Positions 8,358-16,597 of a DNA stretch of 64,000 nucleotides are shown here, one piece after another; within the stretch, counting starts at the first letter, position 1, and each line of letters starts with the position of its first letter. Position numbers and translations under genes: made by a program. The notes under the pieces were generated by a model that saw nothing but the letters and a program-made list of their open reading frames with translations, ran no database searches and had not been told where the DNA came from. Location: contig NZ_BMUI01000014.1 of NCBI RefSeq assembly GCF_014650115.1, forward strand, positions 166,321-230,320, written 5' to 3'. This stretch comes from Streptomyces olivaceoviridis (GTDB lineage: Bacteria > Actinomycetota > Actinomycetes > Streptomycetales > Streptomycetaceae).

Positions 8358-9608
8358 ATGAGCACGGTGTCCCGGACCGCCGACGACCAGCAGGCGATCA
8401 TCTCCAGCTACCGCCGCTACCTGAGCAAGGGGCGGGCGTCACTGGGGGAGATGTTCGGCGGGGACGTGGAGGAGTACTCCTCCGGAGCATGGCTGCGCAC
8501 CGCCGCCGGCCGCAAGATCCTCAACTGCGGTGGCTACGGCGTCTTCCTCATGGGCGCCCGCCATCCCCGTGTGATCACCGAGGTCACCCGCCAGCTGAAC
8601 GCCAACCCCATCGCCACCCGGCTGCTGCTGGAACCCCAGGCGGCGCGGGCAGCCGAGGCGCTGGTGTCGGTGGTGCCCGCCGGCCTCCAGAAGGTGCACT
8701 TCGCCTGCGGAGGCGCCGAAGCGGTCGAGGCCGCGATCAAGCTGGGACGCGCGCACGGGAAGCGCCACCTGGTCTCCATGGAGTCCGGGTACCACGGCAA
8801 GACCCTCGGTGCGCTCAGCGTCACGGCGAAGGAGACCTTCCAGAACCCCTTCCGGCCGCTGTTGCCCGACGTCTCGCACGTCCCCTACGGCGACGCCGAG
8901 GCGCTCGACCGGGTGCTCGCCCAGCACCCGGGTGAAGCCTGCGTCATCGTCGAACCGGTACAGGGCGAGGCCGGTGTCATCATCCCCCCCGACGGCTATC
9001 TGCGGGCGGTGGAGCAGGCGTGCCGCCGGCACGGCGCGTTCTTCGTCCTGGACGAGATCCAGACCGGCCTGGGCCGGGTGGGTCACTGGTGGGCAGCGGA
9101 CCGGGAGGGCGTCGTCCCCGACGTCCTGCTGGTGGGCAAGGGGCTGAGCGGCGGAGTCGTCCCGGTATCGGCGCTGGTGGCGACCCCGGAGGCCTTCGGT
9201 CCCTTCGACAAGGACCCCTTCATCCACACCTCCACGTTCTCCTGCCACCCCCTCGCCATGGCCGCCGCGCAAGGCGCCATCGCCGCCATCAAGGAAGACG
9301 GCCTCGTCGAGCGAGCCGCTGCCCTCGGTGACCTGCTGATCCCCCAGCTCAGGGACATCGCCGTACGGGAACTGGGCGACCGGGTGCGCGAGGTCAGGGG
9401 CCGCGGCCTGCTGATAGGGATCGAGTTCACCGTGCCGGGGCTGGCAGGCGACCTGCTGCTGGAGCTCATCGGTGCCGGCGTGCTCGGCAACCACTCGCTC
9501 AACTCCTCGACCGTCATGCGCCTGACCCCGCCCGCCGTCCTCACCGACGCCGACGTCGACTTCCTGCTCGACGCCTTCCGGTACGCGGCGCGGGCCGTCC
9601 TGAACTGA
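8358..9608 (+). CDS. Class III PLP aminotransferase
   Basis: 416 aa of the ornithine/acetylornithine aminotransferase class. Visible are FACGGAEAVEAAIKLGR for phosphate binding, VLDEIQTGLGR with Asp232, and the Schiff-base Lys261 in LLVGKGLSGG. AAGGAGGA at 8346-8353 fixes the ATG. It is placed after the aldehyde-forming reductase and the N-oxygenase, so the most economical role is conversion of a fatty aldehyde to the alkylamine. The gene lies 20 bp after the N-oxygenase stop, and 36 bp separate it from the next gene, which suggests one long operon from 7198. Confidence 0.88.
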   Translation: MSTVSRTADDQQAIISSYRRYLSKGRASLGEMFGGDVEEYSSGAWLRTAAGRKILNCGGYGVFLMGARHPRVITEVTRQLNANPIATRLLLEPQAARAAEALVSVVPAGLQKVHFACGGAEAVEAAIKLGRAHGKRHLVSMESGYHGKTLGALSVTAKETFQNPFRPLLPDVSHVPYGDAEALDRVLAQHPGEACVIVEPVQGEAGVIIPPDGYLRAVEQACRRHGAFFVLDEIQTGLGRVGHWWAADREGVVPDVLLVGKGLSGGVVPVSALVATPEAFGPFDKDPFIHTSTFSCHPLAMAAAQGAIAAIKEDGLVERAAALGDLLIPQLRDIAVRELGDRVREVRGRGLLIGIEFTVPGLAGDLLLELIGAGVLGNHSLNSSTVMRLTPPAVLTDADVDFLLDAFRYAARAVLN

Positions 9609-9644
9609 TCCGAAGGACCGCACCGAACAAGGAGCTAGCCAGAC

Positions 9645-10151
9645 GTGCGCACCATCCACCTGCGGGCCGACATCCCGAGCGTCGACCCGACGACGGCCTT
9701 CGACCAGATCTCCGACTTCACCCGGTTCCCCAGCCTGGCCAAGGACGTGCATGACGTCGAGACCAAACCCGGGAGCCCGCGCCACAGCGACTGGGAGGTC
9801 AACTTCCGGCGCGGCCTGATGCGATGGACCGAACAGGAGACGCTCGACCCCCAGGCGTTGTCCATCGAGTTCCACCAGACGGACGGCGACTTCGAGGATT
9901 TCCGCGGGCACTGGCAGTTGGCCCGCGTACCCGAAGGGACCGAGGTGTACTTCGAGGTCACCTACGACTTCGGCATCGAAAGCCTCGTGGGGATCATGGA
10001 CCCGATCGCCGAGCGCGTGATCAAGCGGGCGATCTTCAGTGTCCTTGAGGGCCTCTTCGGCGGCATCACCATCCGCGAGGGCGAGGAGGCCCTCCACGAC
10101 CTGGACGAAACCGCTCACACGTCGAACCGGCCGCCTACTGGAGGGCGATGA
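9645..10151 (+). CDS. SRPBCC (START/polyketide-cyclase-like) protein
   Basis: 168 aa with the SRPBCC helix-grip pattern: DIPSVDPTTAFDQISDFTRF at the N terminus (coenzyme Q-binding/cyclase style), strands through WEVNFRRGLMRWTEQE, and a long C-terminal helix (PIAERVIKRAIFSVLEGLF). GTG start with AAGGAG ten bases upstream. The stop overlaps the next start by 4 bp, so it is made together with the membrane protein and, through it, the flavin reductase and diiron enzyme. The fold binds hydrophobic ligands; here it may hold the long alkyl hydroxylamine or its seryl ester during N-N bond formation. No catalytic residues can be assigned. Confidence 0.72.
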   Translation: MRTIHLRADIPSVDPTTAFDQISDFTRFPSLAKDVHDVETKPGSPRHSDWEVNFRRGLMRWTEQETLDPQALSIEFHQTDGDFEDFRGHWQLARVPEGTEVYFEVTYDFGIESLVGIMDPIAERVIKRAIFSVLEGLFGGITIREGEEALHDLDETAHTSNRPPTGGR

Positions 10152-10633
10152 TGGACGCGCTCAACCACTTCGACACCAAGACCACCAACCGCCTGCTGCG
10201 GGCGGAGTACCTGGTCGGCCTGATCGCGAGCTTCTACCTGCTCTTCACGCACCTGTCGAAGATCGAGTGGTGGGACTTCGCCGCGCTCTTCCTGTACATC
10301 GACCTGATCGGTTACATCCCCGGCGCCATCGCGTACCGGCGCAGCAGCACCAAGCGCATCCCCAAGCACTACTACGTGCTGTACAACACGATGCACAGCC
10401 TGGTCACCCAGTCCGCGGTGGCCCTGCTGTGGTGGCTGCTCGGCGGGCCGGTCTGGTCCCTCCTGGCCCTGCCCATCCACCTCTTCGGTGACCGGGCGCT
10501 GTTCGGCAACTTCCTCAAGCCCTTCGGCCTGCCCTTCGAACCCGAGCTGCACCCCGGCTTCGACGCCCTGCGCAGCGAGGTCACCGCGGACAGCGCCGGG
10601 CCCGTCCGCGCCCAGCGCCCCGTGACATCGTGA
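10148..10633 (+). CDS. Small integral membrane protein (VlmO-like)
   Basis: 161 aa with three to four hydrophobic segments (about residues 18-36, 42-62, 80-100 and 102-115), for example LVGLIASFYLLFTHLS and ALLWWLLGGPVWSLLALPI. His and Tyr residues cluster between them (IPKHYYVLYNTMHS). The start overlaps the preceding gene by ATGA, and the end overlaps the flavin-reductase GTG. The valanimycin cluster also has a membrane protein (VlmO) next to its diiron protein, both implicated in late steps. I infer the same role, perhaps as membrane partner of the diiron oxygenase, from position and size and not from clear sequence identity. Confidence 0.6.
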   Translation: MMDALNHFDTKTTNRLLRAEYLVGLIASFYLLFTHLSKIEWWDFAALFLYIDLIGYIPGAIAYRRSSTKRIPKHYYVLYNTMHSLVTQSAVALLWWLLGGPVWSLLALPIHLFGDRALFGNFLKPFGLPFEPELHPGFDALRSEVTADSAGPVRAQRPVTS

Positions 10634-11169
10634 TCACCACGACGAGCACCCGCCCGGACAGCACCTTCCACGACTCGGTGTGGTCGGCCGCCGGCCGGGT
10701 CGCCACCGGGGTGTCGGTCCTCACCGCCGGCCGCGGGGACGAGGTGCACGGCAGCACGGCGAGCACGTTCACCTTCATCTCCCGGCAGCCGCCGCTGATC
10801 GCGGTGGCCCTGCACCGCGACAGCCACCTGCTCACGGTGATCAGGCAGACCGGCACGCTGGGGGTCAACGTGCTCTCCAGCCGCCAGACCGCCGTGGCCC
10901 GGCACTTCGCCAGCCGGAAGCGGGGCAGAGGCGTCGAGCAGTTCTCCGGGATCCCCTGGCAACCGGACGAGGACGGCGTGCCGCGCCTGGCCGGCACGGT
11001 GAGCTGGCTGTGCTGCCGGGCCGAGCAGTACATCGCGGCGGGCGACCACGAGATCGTGCTGGCCGAAGTCCGCTCCGTGTCGCAGGAGCAGACCGCCACC
11101 GCCCCTCTCCTGTACTTCGCCGGACGGCTGCACCCCGGTTCCATCCCTACCGAAGAGAGTGAGCACTGA
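10630..11169 (+). CDS. Flavin reductase (VlmR-like)
   Basis: 179 aa, flavin reductase-like FMN-binding split barrel. Family features are RVATGVSVLTAG near the N terminus, STASTFTFISRQPPLIAVAL at residues 42-61, LGVNVLSSRQ and GDHEIVLAEV. It overlaps the previous gene by 4 bp and shares one base with the next (TGATG). It should reduce free flavin with NAD(P)H for the N-oxygenase at 7198, as VlmR does for VlmH. Confidence 0.88.
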   Translation: MITTTSTRPDSTFHDSVWSAAGRVATGVSVLTAGRGDEVHGSTASTFTFISRQPPLIAVALHRDSHLLTVIRQTGTLGVNVLSSRQTAVARHFASRKRGRGVEQFSGIPWQPDEDGVPRLAGTVSWLCCRAEQYIAAGDHEIVLAEVRSVSQEQTATAPLLYFAGRLHPGSIPTEESEH

Positions 11170-12125
11170 TGACGACACAGATCCCTCCGGAAGCGGACTG
11201 GGACAAGGCGCCCGGCCTGCTCGAAGGGGCCATGGACCTGGAGCTCACCGCGCAGGACTGCGACTTGCGCTACTGGCTGCAAGCGGTGCCGCAGGGCACC
11301 CTGCGCGGCCGGCCGGACGGGCACAGCCCGGACCTGGTGGTGGGTCAGCACATGCTTAAGGGCCCGTTCTTCGAGGCGATCACCAAGGAGTACGCCTTCC
11401 GGTCGATCGCCGAGGAGAAGGCCACCCGTGTGCTGTCCTTCCTCGTGGCGAACGCACCCGACATCCCGTCGATGGAGTTCTACACCACGCAGCTGGTGGA
11501 CGAGTGCCGTCACTCCATGGTCTTCCGCAACCACCTGCTCGCTCTCGGCGTTCCGCGGGAGCGCCTGGCCGAGGCCGTCGAGGAGTTCGCCGACCCCTAC
11601 CACCGGACGGTGATCGACCCGCTGGAGCGCCGCTGTCTCGAAGTGATGCGTGACGAACGCGACTTCATCGGCGGAGTCGTCATGATGACGATCATCCTGG
11701 AGGGCGCGCTGGCCCCGGCCGCCGAACTGAGCGAGCGCAAGTGGCGGCCCATCGACCCGGCCGCCGCCGAGATCGACAAGGGCGCGGGCATCGACGAGAT
11801 CCGGCACCTGACGGTGGGTGCCTCCATCGCCCGGCAGTACCTGCTGGAGCACCCCGAGGACCGGGACCGGGTCGTGGCGATGATCCGCCGGGGCATGGAG
11901 ATGTGGGAGGAACTGCCGACCCACGAGATGGTCTACGAGCGGGAGGTCCACTTCCAGGAGGGCCTGCGCCTGTACCCGGAGCTCGTCGGTGACTACGAGG
12001 TCTGGCCCGGTCGCCGGCTGCTCGACACCACGCCCGAGGAGCGGCAGCAGACCGCCGAGGAGTGGTCGGACGACATGAAGGCCAAGCGCCTGCACTACAT
12101 GGGGCTGGAGGAGGCGCTCGGATGA
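11169..12125 (+). CDS. Ferritin-like diiron oxygenase (VlmB-like)
   Basis: 318 aa with two E-x-x-H iron-binding motifs, Glu112-C-R-His115 and Glu210-I-R-His213, plus candidate ligands Glu82/83 and Glu178. This matches ribonucleotide-reductase-like diiron N-oxygenases such as those of the AurF and VlmB families. In this cluster it is the best candidate for the oxidation that makes the N-N/azoxy group from a seryl-hydroxylamine intermediate. It is translationally coupled on both sides: TGATG with the flavin reductase and ATGA with KAS III. The core motifs are intact, so it should be active. The exact step is inferred. Confidence 0.82.
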   Translation: MTTQIPPEADWDKAPGLLEGAMDLELTAQDCDLRYWLQAVPQGTLRGRPDGHSPDLVVGQHMLKGPFFEAITKEYAFRSIAEEKATRVLSFLVANAPDIPSMEFYTTQLVDECRHSMVFRNHLLALGVPRERLAEAVEEFADPYHRTVIDPLERRCLEVMRDERDFIGGVVMMTIILEGALAPAAELSERKWRPIDPAAAEIDKGAGIDEIRHLTVGASIARQYLLEHPEDRDRVVAMIRRGMEMWEELPTHEMVYEREVHFQEGLRLYPELVGDYEVWPGRRLLDTTPEERQQTAEEWSDDMKAKRLHYMGLEEALG

Positions 12126-13132
12126 CCGGGCACGGGCTCCGTGGGGGAACGACCGCCGTGCTGGCGGGACTGGGCACCTGTGTGCCGCCCAAGGTCGTCA
12201 CCAACGACGATCTCTCGCTCGTTCTGGACACCTCCGACGAATGGATCGTGCGGCGCACCGGCATCCGTCGGCGTCACGTCATCGAACCGGGCTCCTCCAC
12301 CTCCGTGCTGGCGGCCGAGGCCGGGCGCAGGGCGTTGAAGTCCGCGCAGTGCGACGAGGCCGACGCGGTGGTGCTGGCCACCAGCACACCGGACATGCCG
12401 TGCCCGGCGACCGCGCCGGAGGTCGCCGACGCCCTGGGGCTGGCCGGCGTTCCGGCCTTCGACGTGGGCGCGGTGTGCGCCGGCTTCGTCTACGCACTGG
12501 CCACCGGGGCGGGGCTCATCAGTACCGGCATCGCCGAACGGGTGCTGGTGATCGGGGCCGACACCTTCTCCACCATCCTCGATCCCACGGACCGTACGAC
12601 GAGGGCGATCTTCGGGGACGGGGCGGGCGCCGTCCTGCTGCGCCAAGGAGAACCCGGGGAACCCGGGGCGCTCGGACCGTTCGACCTGGGCAGCGACGGC
12701 AGCCTCTCCCAGCTGATCACCGTCCCGGCCGGAGGGTCCAGGCAGCGGGCGAGCGGCGTCCCGGCCGCCGAACGCGACCACTACTTCACCATGCAGGGCA
12801 AGCCGGTGTTCAAGCAGGCCGTGACGCGCATGACCGAGTCGAGCCGGTCGGTGCTCGCGCGGGCGGGGTGGACGGCCGACGACGTCGACCGGGTCGTGGC
12901 GCACCAGGCGAACGCCCGGATCCTCGCGGCGCTGGCCGACAGCCTGGGCCTGCCCCCGCACAAGATCGCCAGCAACATCGACCGGGTGGGCAACACCGTT
13001 GCCGCCTCGATCCCCCTCGCCCTCGCCGACGCGGACCTGCGCACGGGCGAGAAGGTGCTCCTCACAGCGTTCGGCGGTGGCCTGTCCTGGGGTTCCACGG
13101 TCCTGCACTGGCCGGACGTGGTCCCGCAGTGA
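12122..13132 (+). CDS. Ketoacyl-ACP synthase III (FabH-like)
   Basis: 336 aa, complete KAS III with triad Cys119 (VGAVCAGFVYAL), His261 (VAHQANARI) and Asn291 (GNTVAASI). ATGA overlap with the diiron gene, so it belongs to the same operon. KAS III primes chain growth by condensing an acyl-CoA or acyl thioester with malonyl-ACP. With the ACP and KAS II that follow it forms a minimal elongation set. It could extend the serine-derived carboxyl (as acetate and serine build the C4 unit of elaiomycin-type azoxy compounds) or make the alkyl chain. The sequence does not decide. Confidence 0.9.
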   Translation: MTGHGLRGGTTAVLAGLGTCVPPKVVTNDDLSLVLDTSDEWIVRRTGIRRRHVIEPGSSTSVLAAEAGRRALKSAQCDEADAVVLATSTPDMPCPATAPEVADALGLAGVPAFDVGAVCAGFVYALATGAGLISTGIAERVLVIGADTFSTILDPTDRTTRAIFGDGAGAVLLRQGEPGEPGALGPFDLGSDGSLSQLITVPAGGSRQRASGVPAAERDHYFTMQGKPVFKQAVTRMTESSRSVLARAGWTADDVDRVVAHQANARILAALADSLGLPPHKIASNIDRVGNTVAASIPLALADADLRTGEKVLLTAFGGGLSWGSTVLHWPDVVPQ

Positions 13133-13187
13133 CGCACCGGGCGTCCGACCGCACCTGACATTCCCCCAAGACCAAGGAGGCATTCCC

Positions 13188-13433
13188 ATGGATTCTCAGA
13201 CCGCCGGCATCGTCGAGCTGCTCGTAGAAAGGTTCGGGGTCGAGGCCGACGAAGTCCAAGACGACAGCAGGATGCGCGATCTCGACCTCGACTCGCTCGC
13301 CCTCGTCGAGTTCGGCCTCGCCGTGGAGCAGCAGTTCCAGGTGAAGGTGTCCGAGGACGAGATCGGCCCGGACAACACGGTCCAGGACGTGGTCCGTCTG
13401 ATCGACGCGAAACTGGCGGGGGATCCTCGATGA
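13188..13433 (+). CDS. Acyl carrier protein
   Basis: 81 aa, a standard type II ACP with the phosphopantetheine serine in DLDLDSLALVEF (about residue 37) and an acidic helix II. The ribosome site AAGGAGG precedes the ATG. It sits between KAS III and KAS II and overlaps the latter by ATGA, so it is their dedicated carrier. It differs from the longer carrier at 3097, which suggests two separate acyl channels in the pathway. Confidence 0.92.
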   Translation: MDSQTAGIVELLVERFGVEADEVQDDSRMRDLDLDSLALVEFGLAVEQQFQVKVSEDEIGPDNTVQDVVRLIDAKLAGDPR

Positions 13434-14671
13434 GTGACCGGCCTGCTGCCGGCGGCCCGGAAGTGGCGGTGACCGGAATCGGTCTCGTGACACCCGCGGG
13501 CCTGGGCGTGCGGGAGAACTGGCAGCGGGTCACCGCCGGAGAGGCGACCGCCGCCACCGATCCGGCCTTCGCCGGACTGCTCACCGACATCTCGTGCCGG
13601 GTACCTGGTTTCGACGCCGCCCGCGAGCTGGGCAAGCGCAAGGCGTGGCGACTCGACCGCTACACGCAACTGGCCCTGGTCGCGGCCAAGGAGGCGCTGG
13701 CCGACGCCGGTCTGACCCCCGGCGACTGGGACGGACCGCGGGTGGGCGTCGTCATCGGCAACGCCCTGGGCGGCACCGCCACCTTCGAGGAGCAGGTACG
13801 CAACCTGGTCGTGGACGGCGCCCAGACGGTCTCGCCCATGCTGGTCCCGATGGCGGCGGCCAACATGGTCTCGGGTTACGTGGCCATGGAGTTCGGCGCG
13901 CTCGGCCCCAACCTCGTCACCGCCACGGCCTGCGCTTCCGGCGCGACAGCGCTCGGCGTCGCCCGCGACCTGCTGCGCTCCGGAGCGTGTGACGTGGTGA
14001 TCGCGGGCGGCACCGAGTCGAGCCTGTCACCGGCCATCGTCTCGGCGTTCGCCCGGATGGGCGCGCTCTCCCGGCGCAACGACGCGCCCGAGGCCGCCTC
14101 CCGGCCCTTCGACGCGGGCAGGGACGGATTCGTCCTCGCGGAGGCCGCGGCCATCCTCGTACTGGAGAGACCGGACCACGCCCGGGCACGCGGTGCGCGC
14201 GTCCGCGCGCGCCTCGCCGGGTACGGCGCCTCCGCGGACGCGCACCACGCGACCGCGCCGGACCCCCAGGGCGCCGGCGCGGAGCGGGCGATCCGGGCCG
14301 CGCTGGCCGACGCGAGCCTGACGCCGGACGACATCGACCACGTCAACGCCCACGGCACGTCGACGGCGCTCAACGACGTCATCGAAGCCAAGGTGGTGGA
14401 GCGGGTCTTCGGACAGCGCCCCGCGGTGACCTCGACCAAGGGCGTCACCGGTCACAGCCTGGGAGCGGCCGGGGCGGTCGAGGCCGCCTACACCGTACTG
14501 GCCCTGGAGAACGGCGTCGTTCCGCCCACGGCCAACCTGGACAGCCTCGACCCGGAGGTGTCCGTCGACGTGGTGTCGAAAGCCCCGCGCCACCTGCGGA
14601 TGAAGGCCGCGCTGAGCAACTCTTTCGCCTTCGGCGGCCAGAACGCGGTACTGGTGTTCACGACACCATGA
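13430..14671 (+). CDS. Ketoacyl-ACP synthase II (FabF-like)
   Basis: 413 aa, complete KAS II with Cys168 (TATACASGATA), His308 (NAHGTSTALND) and His342 (TGHSLGAAG). There is no chain-length-factor substitution, so it is a catalytic condensing enzyme. Last gene of the operon that runs from about 7198; a very strong hairpin follows. No ketoreductase or dehydratase is encoded between the KAS genes, so beta-keto processing would rely on the SDR at 16598 or on primary-metabolism enzymes. Confidence 0.92.
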   Translation: MSDRPAAGGPEVAVTGIGLVTPAGLGVRENWQRVTAGEATAATDPAFAGLLTDISCRVPGFDAARELGKRKAWRLDRYTQLALVAAKEALADAGLTPGDWDGPRVGVVIGNALGGTATFEEQVRNLVVDGAQTVSPMLVPMAAANMVSGYVAMEFGALGPNLVTATACASGATALGVARDLLRSGACDVVIAGGTESSLSPAIVSAFARMGALSRRNDAPEAASRPFDAGRDGFVLAEAAAILVLERPDHARARGARVRARLAGYGASADAHHATAPDPQGAGAERAIRAALADASLTPDDIDHVNAHGTSTALNDVIEAKVVERVFGQRPAVTSTKGVTGHSLGAAGAVEAAYTVLALENGVVPPTANLDSLDPEVSVDVVSKAPRHLRMKAALSNSFAFGGQNAVLVFTTP

Positions 14672-14785
14672 CCCCGACGCGCCTGCTGCGGTGCCTCGAC
14701 GGCGGCAGGCGTACGGCGCCCGGAAACCCGAAGCCCGGGGCGCGCCCCCGTGGTCCCGCGACCGCGGCCGGCGTGCTCCGGGCTT

Positions 14786-14832
14786 CCGGTGCGCCCCACC
14801 GCCGCGGTCACCGCGGCGGTGGGGCGCACCGG
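14786..14832. terminator. Bidirectional terminator between convergent genes
   Basis: A 23-bp perfect stem centred on base 14809 (GTGCGCCCCACCGCCGCGGT and its complement form the inner part). It lies between the KAS II stop and the end of the convergent GcvT-like gene and can serve both strands. Confidence 0.85.
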
Positions 14833-14926
14833 CCTGGACACCGGGCTCAGGGGACTCCAAAACCCCCCGGTGCGCAGGTGCCGGGACGGACGTACCGCTC
14901 GCCGCCCGGCTGGTGCGTCTGCCTGC

Positions 14927-16051
14927 TCAGCCCCGCGCCCGAGCGCGCTCCGGGTCATACACGGGCGTGGGCCGTACGGTGGCGTCGGCCCTCGAACCGT
15001 CGGAGGCGACCGCGGTCAGGGCGGTACCCGACTTCACGGCGTCACGGTGCACCCGGGCGAGCCCCAGCGTGGCGCCGGCGAGCACGGGGGAGGGCACGGC
15101 CATCGTCACATGGCCGACGTCCCGTCCGTCCATCTCCAGCCGGGCGCCCTCGGCGGTCTCGGGCGTGGCGTCCACGACGACACTGACGACCCGCCCCTGT
15201 GCGGTGCCCTTCTTGGCGAGCAGCGCGTCCCGGCCCTGGAACGGACCCTTGTCGAAGTCGAGCGCCCAGGACATCCGGCACTCGAACGGGGTGACGGTCT
15301 CGTCGTACTCCAGCTCACCCATGATCATCCCGGCCTCGGTGCGGCACGTGAGCAGCGCGGCGGCGCCGGCGGCCTTCACCCCGAGGCCGGCTCCCGCGTC
15401 GAGGACCGCGTCCCAGAGATCGAGCGCCCGCTCGCGCGGCACCTCGATCTCGTAGCCGAGCTCGGCGGTGAACCCGATCCGGCTCACCAGTGCCGTGATA
15501 CCCGCGACGGGGACGTCCTGGACGAAGGTGTAGTAGGGGAAGGCGGAGTTGGAGACGTCGATGTGGGTGAGGCGCTGAAGTACGTCCCGGCTGCGCGGCC
15601 CCTGAAGGGCCAGCACGGCGAAGTCGTCGCGGCGTTCGGTCACCGTGGTCCCCGAGGGTGCGTGCGCCTCCAGCGACTGCCGGCTCACGGGATTGCCACC
15701 GGTGACGACCACCAGGCCGGGCCCGAGGACGGCGACTGTCACGTCGTCGATCATCATGCCGTCGGCGTCCACGATCACCCCGTAGGCGATACGCCCCGCG
15801 TCGAGATCGCGGACACTTCGCGAGAAGACCGCGTCGACGGTGGCGACGGCGTCCTCACCCTCGACGTACCACTTGTAGAGCATCGAGTAGTCCAGGGCGG
15901 CGACCGCGGTGCGGATGGCCTCGTACTCCTCGACGGGATCGCTGATGAACAGGGGGACGGCATGGCCGTAGATGTCGATCCACTTCTCGACGCGGTCGGC
16001 GAATCGCGGGGAGAACGGGGTGCTGTGCAGTCCTTCGGGGGGCAGAGCCAC
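14927..16051 (-). CDS. GcvT-like folate-dependent protein
   Basis: 374 aa of the glycine cleavage T-protein / folate demethylase family. Conserved blocks include LDYSMLYKWYVEGEDA near the N terminus, DADGMMIDDVTVAVL near residue 95, an FTAELGYEIEVP block in the middle and FDKGPFQGRDALLAKK in the C-terminal half. GTG start with ACGGAG 5 bp upstream. No P, H or L proteins of the cleavage system are present, so it is not primary glycine catabolism. Such orphans use tetrahydrofolate to take or give a one-carbon unit, for instance as aminomethyltransferases or O-demethylases. In this pathway it might act on the serine-derived part. The palindrome at 16110 lies in its promoter region. Confidence 0.75.
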   Translation of the reverse strand: MALPPEGLHSTPFSPRFADRVEKWIDIYGHAVPLFISDPVEEYEAIRTAVAALDYSMLYKWYVEGEDAVATVDAVFSRSVRDLDAGRIAYGVIVDADGMMIDDVTVAVLGPGLVVVTGGNPVSRQSLEAHAPSGTTVTERRDDFAVLALQGPRSRDVLQRLTHIDVSNSAFPYYTFVQDVPVAGITALVSRIGFTAELGYEIEVPRERALDLWDAVLDAGAGLGVKAAGAAALLTCRTEAGMIMGELEYDETVTPFECRMSWALDFDKGPFQGRDALLAKKGTAQGRVVSVVVDATPETAEGARLEMDGRDVGHVTMAVPSPVLAGATLGLARVHRDAVKSGTALTAVASDGSRADATVRPTPVYDPERARARG

Positions 16052-16109
16052 GGTAACTCCGTTGCAAACAGGTGCAGTTGACGTATCGCCGCGAGTCTAG
16101 CCACCCGAA

Positions 16110-16122
16110 TAACTCGCGAGTA
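16110..16122. promoter_or_regulatory. Palindrome similar to the 2305 site, candidate operator
   Basis: TAACTCGCGAGTA matches TACCTCGCAGGTA of the 2305-2321 palindrome at 10 of 13 positions. It lies 58 bp upstream of the GcvT-like start, in the gap shared with the SDR gene. Confidence 0.45.
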
Positions 16123-16597
16123 GGAAAGTCGGCCCTTCGCTCACCGGGAACAGGCGCCTCGTCAGCCCTTCGACAGCGCTTCGTCAGGGGAGGGCGGCAC
16201 AATGACGGGGAAGCGCCCGCGGCGATCCGGTGCGGGTTGCCCTTCTCGCGCGCCCGGGAACAGGCCGGCGGGAAGGGAAGAAGGCGGGAGCGGTACGCCT
16301 CCGAAGCAGGTCATCGAATTCCTCAGGGAGACCTGGAATTGGGTTCCGGATGTGCCTCGATCAAGGCAGTGTTCGCCCCGTTCGTCGCACTGCTCGAAAT
16401 CACTCGCAAGATCATCGGGTATTGGGGATCACGGTTGCGGCGAGTTTTTCAGGGAAGGTTGTCATGGACATGAAGCACGGGCCGTGACTGGAGAACCTCG
16501 TCGACAACGTGGCCGCCGCTCCGGCCGCCGTGCGTTGACCGCGTCCGTGAGCGGGGCCCCTGCAAGACCTCGGCTACAAGACACCAAGGAGGCAGCG
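16123..16597. other. Leader region before the SDR gene, no gene seen
   Basis: About 475 bp between the GcvT-like gene and the SDR. Reading frames here lack ribosome sites and coding bias. The region should hold the SDR promoter; I could not place -35/-10 boxes with confidence. Confidence 0.5.

Noticed and set aside
16202..16597. A 130-codon N-terminal extension of the SDR
   Set aside because: The extension is Arg/Gly-rich without family character, and a strong ribosome site stands before the ATG at 16598.
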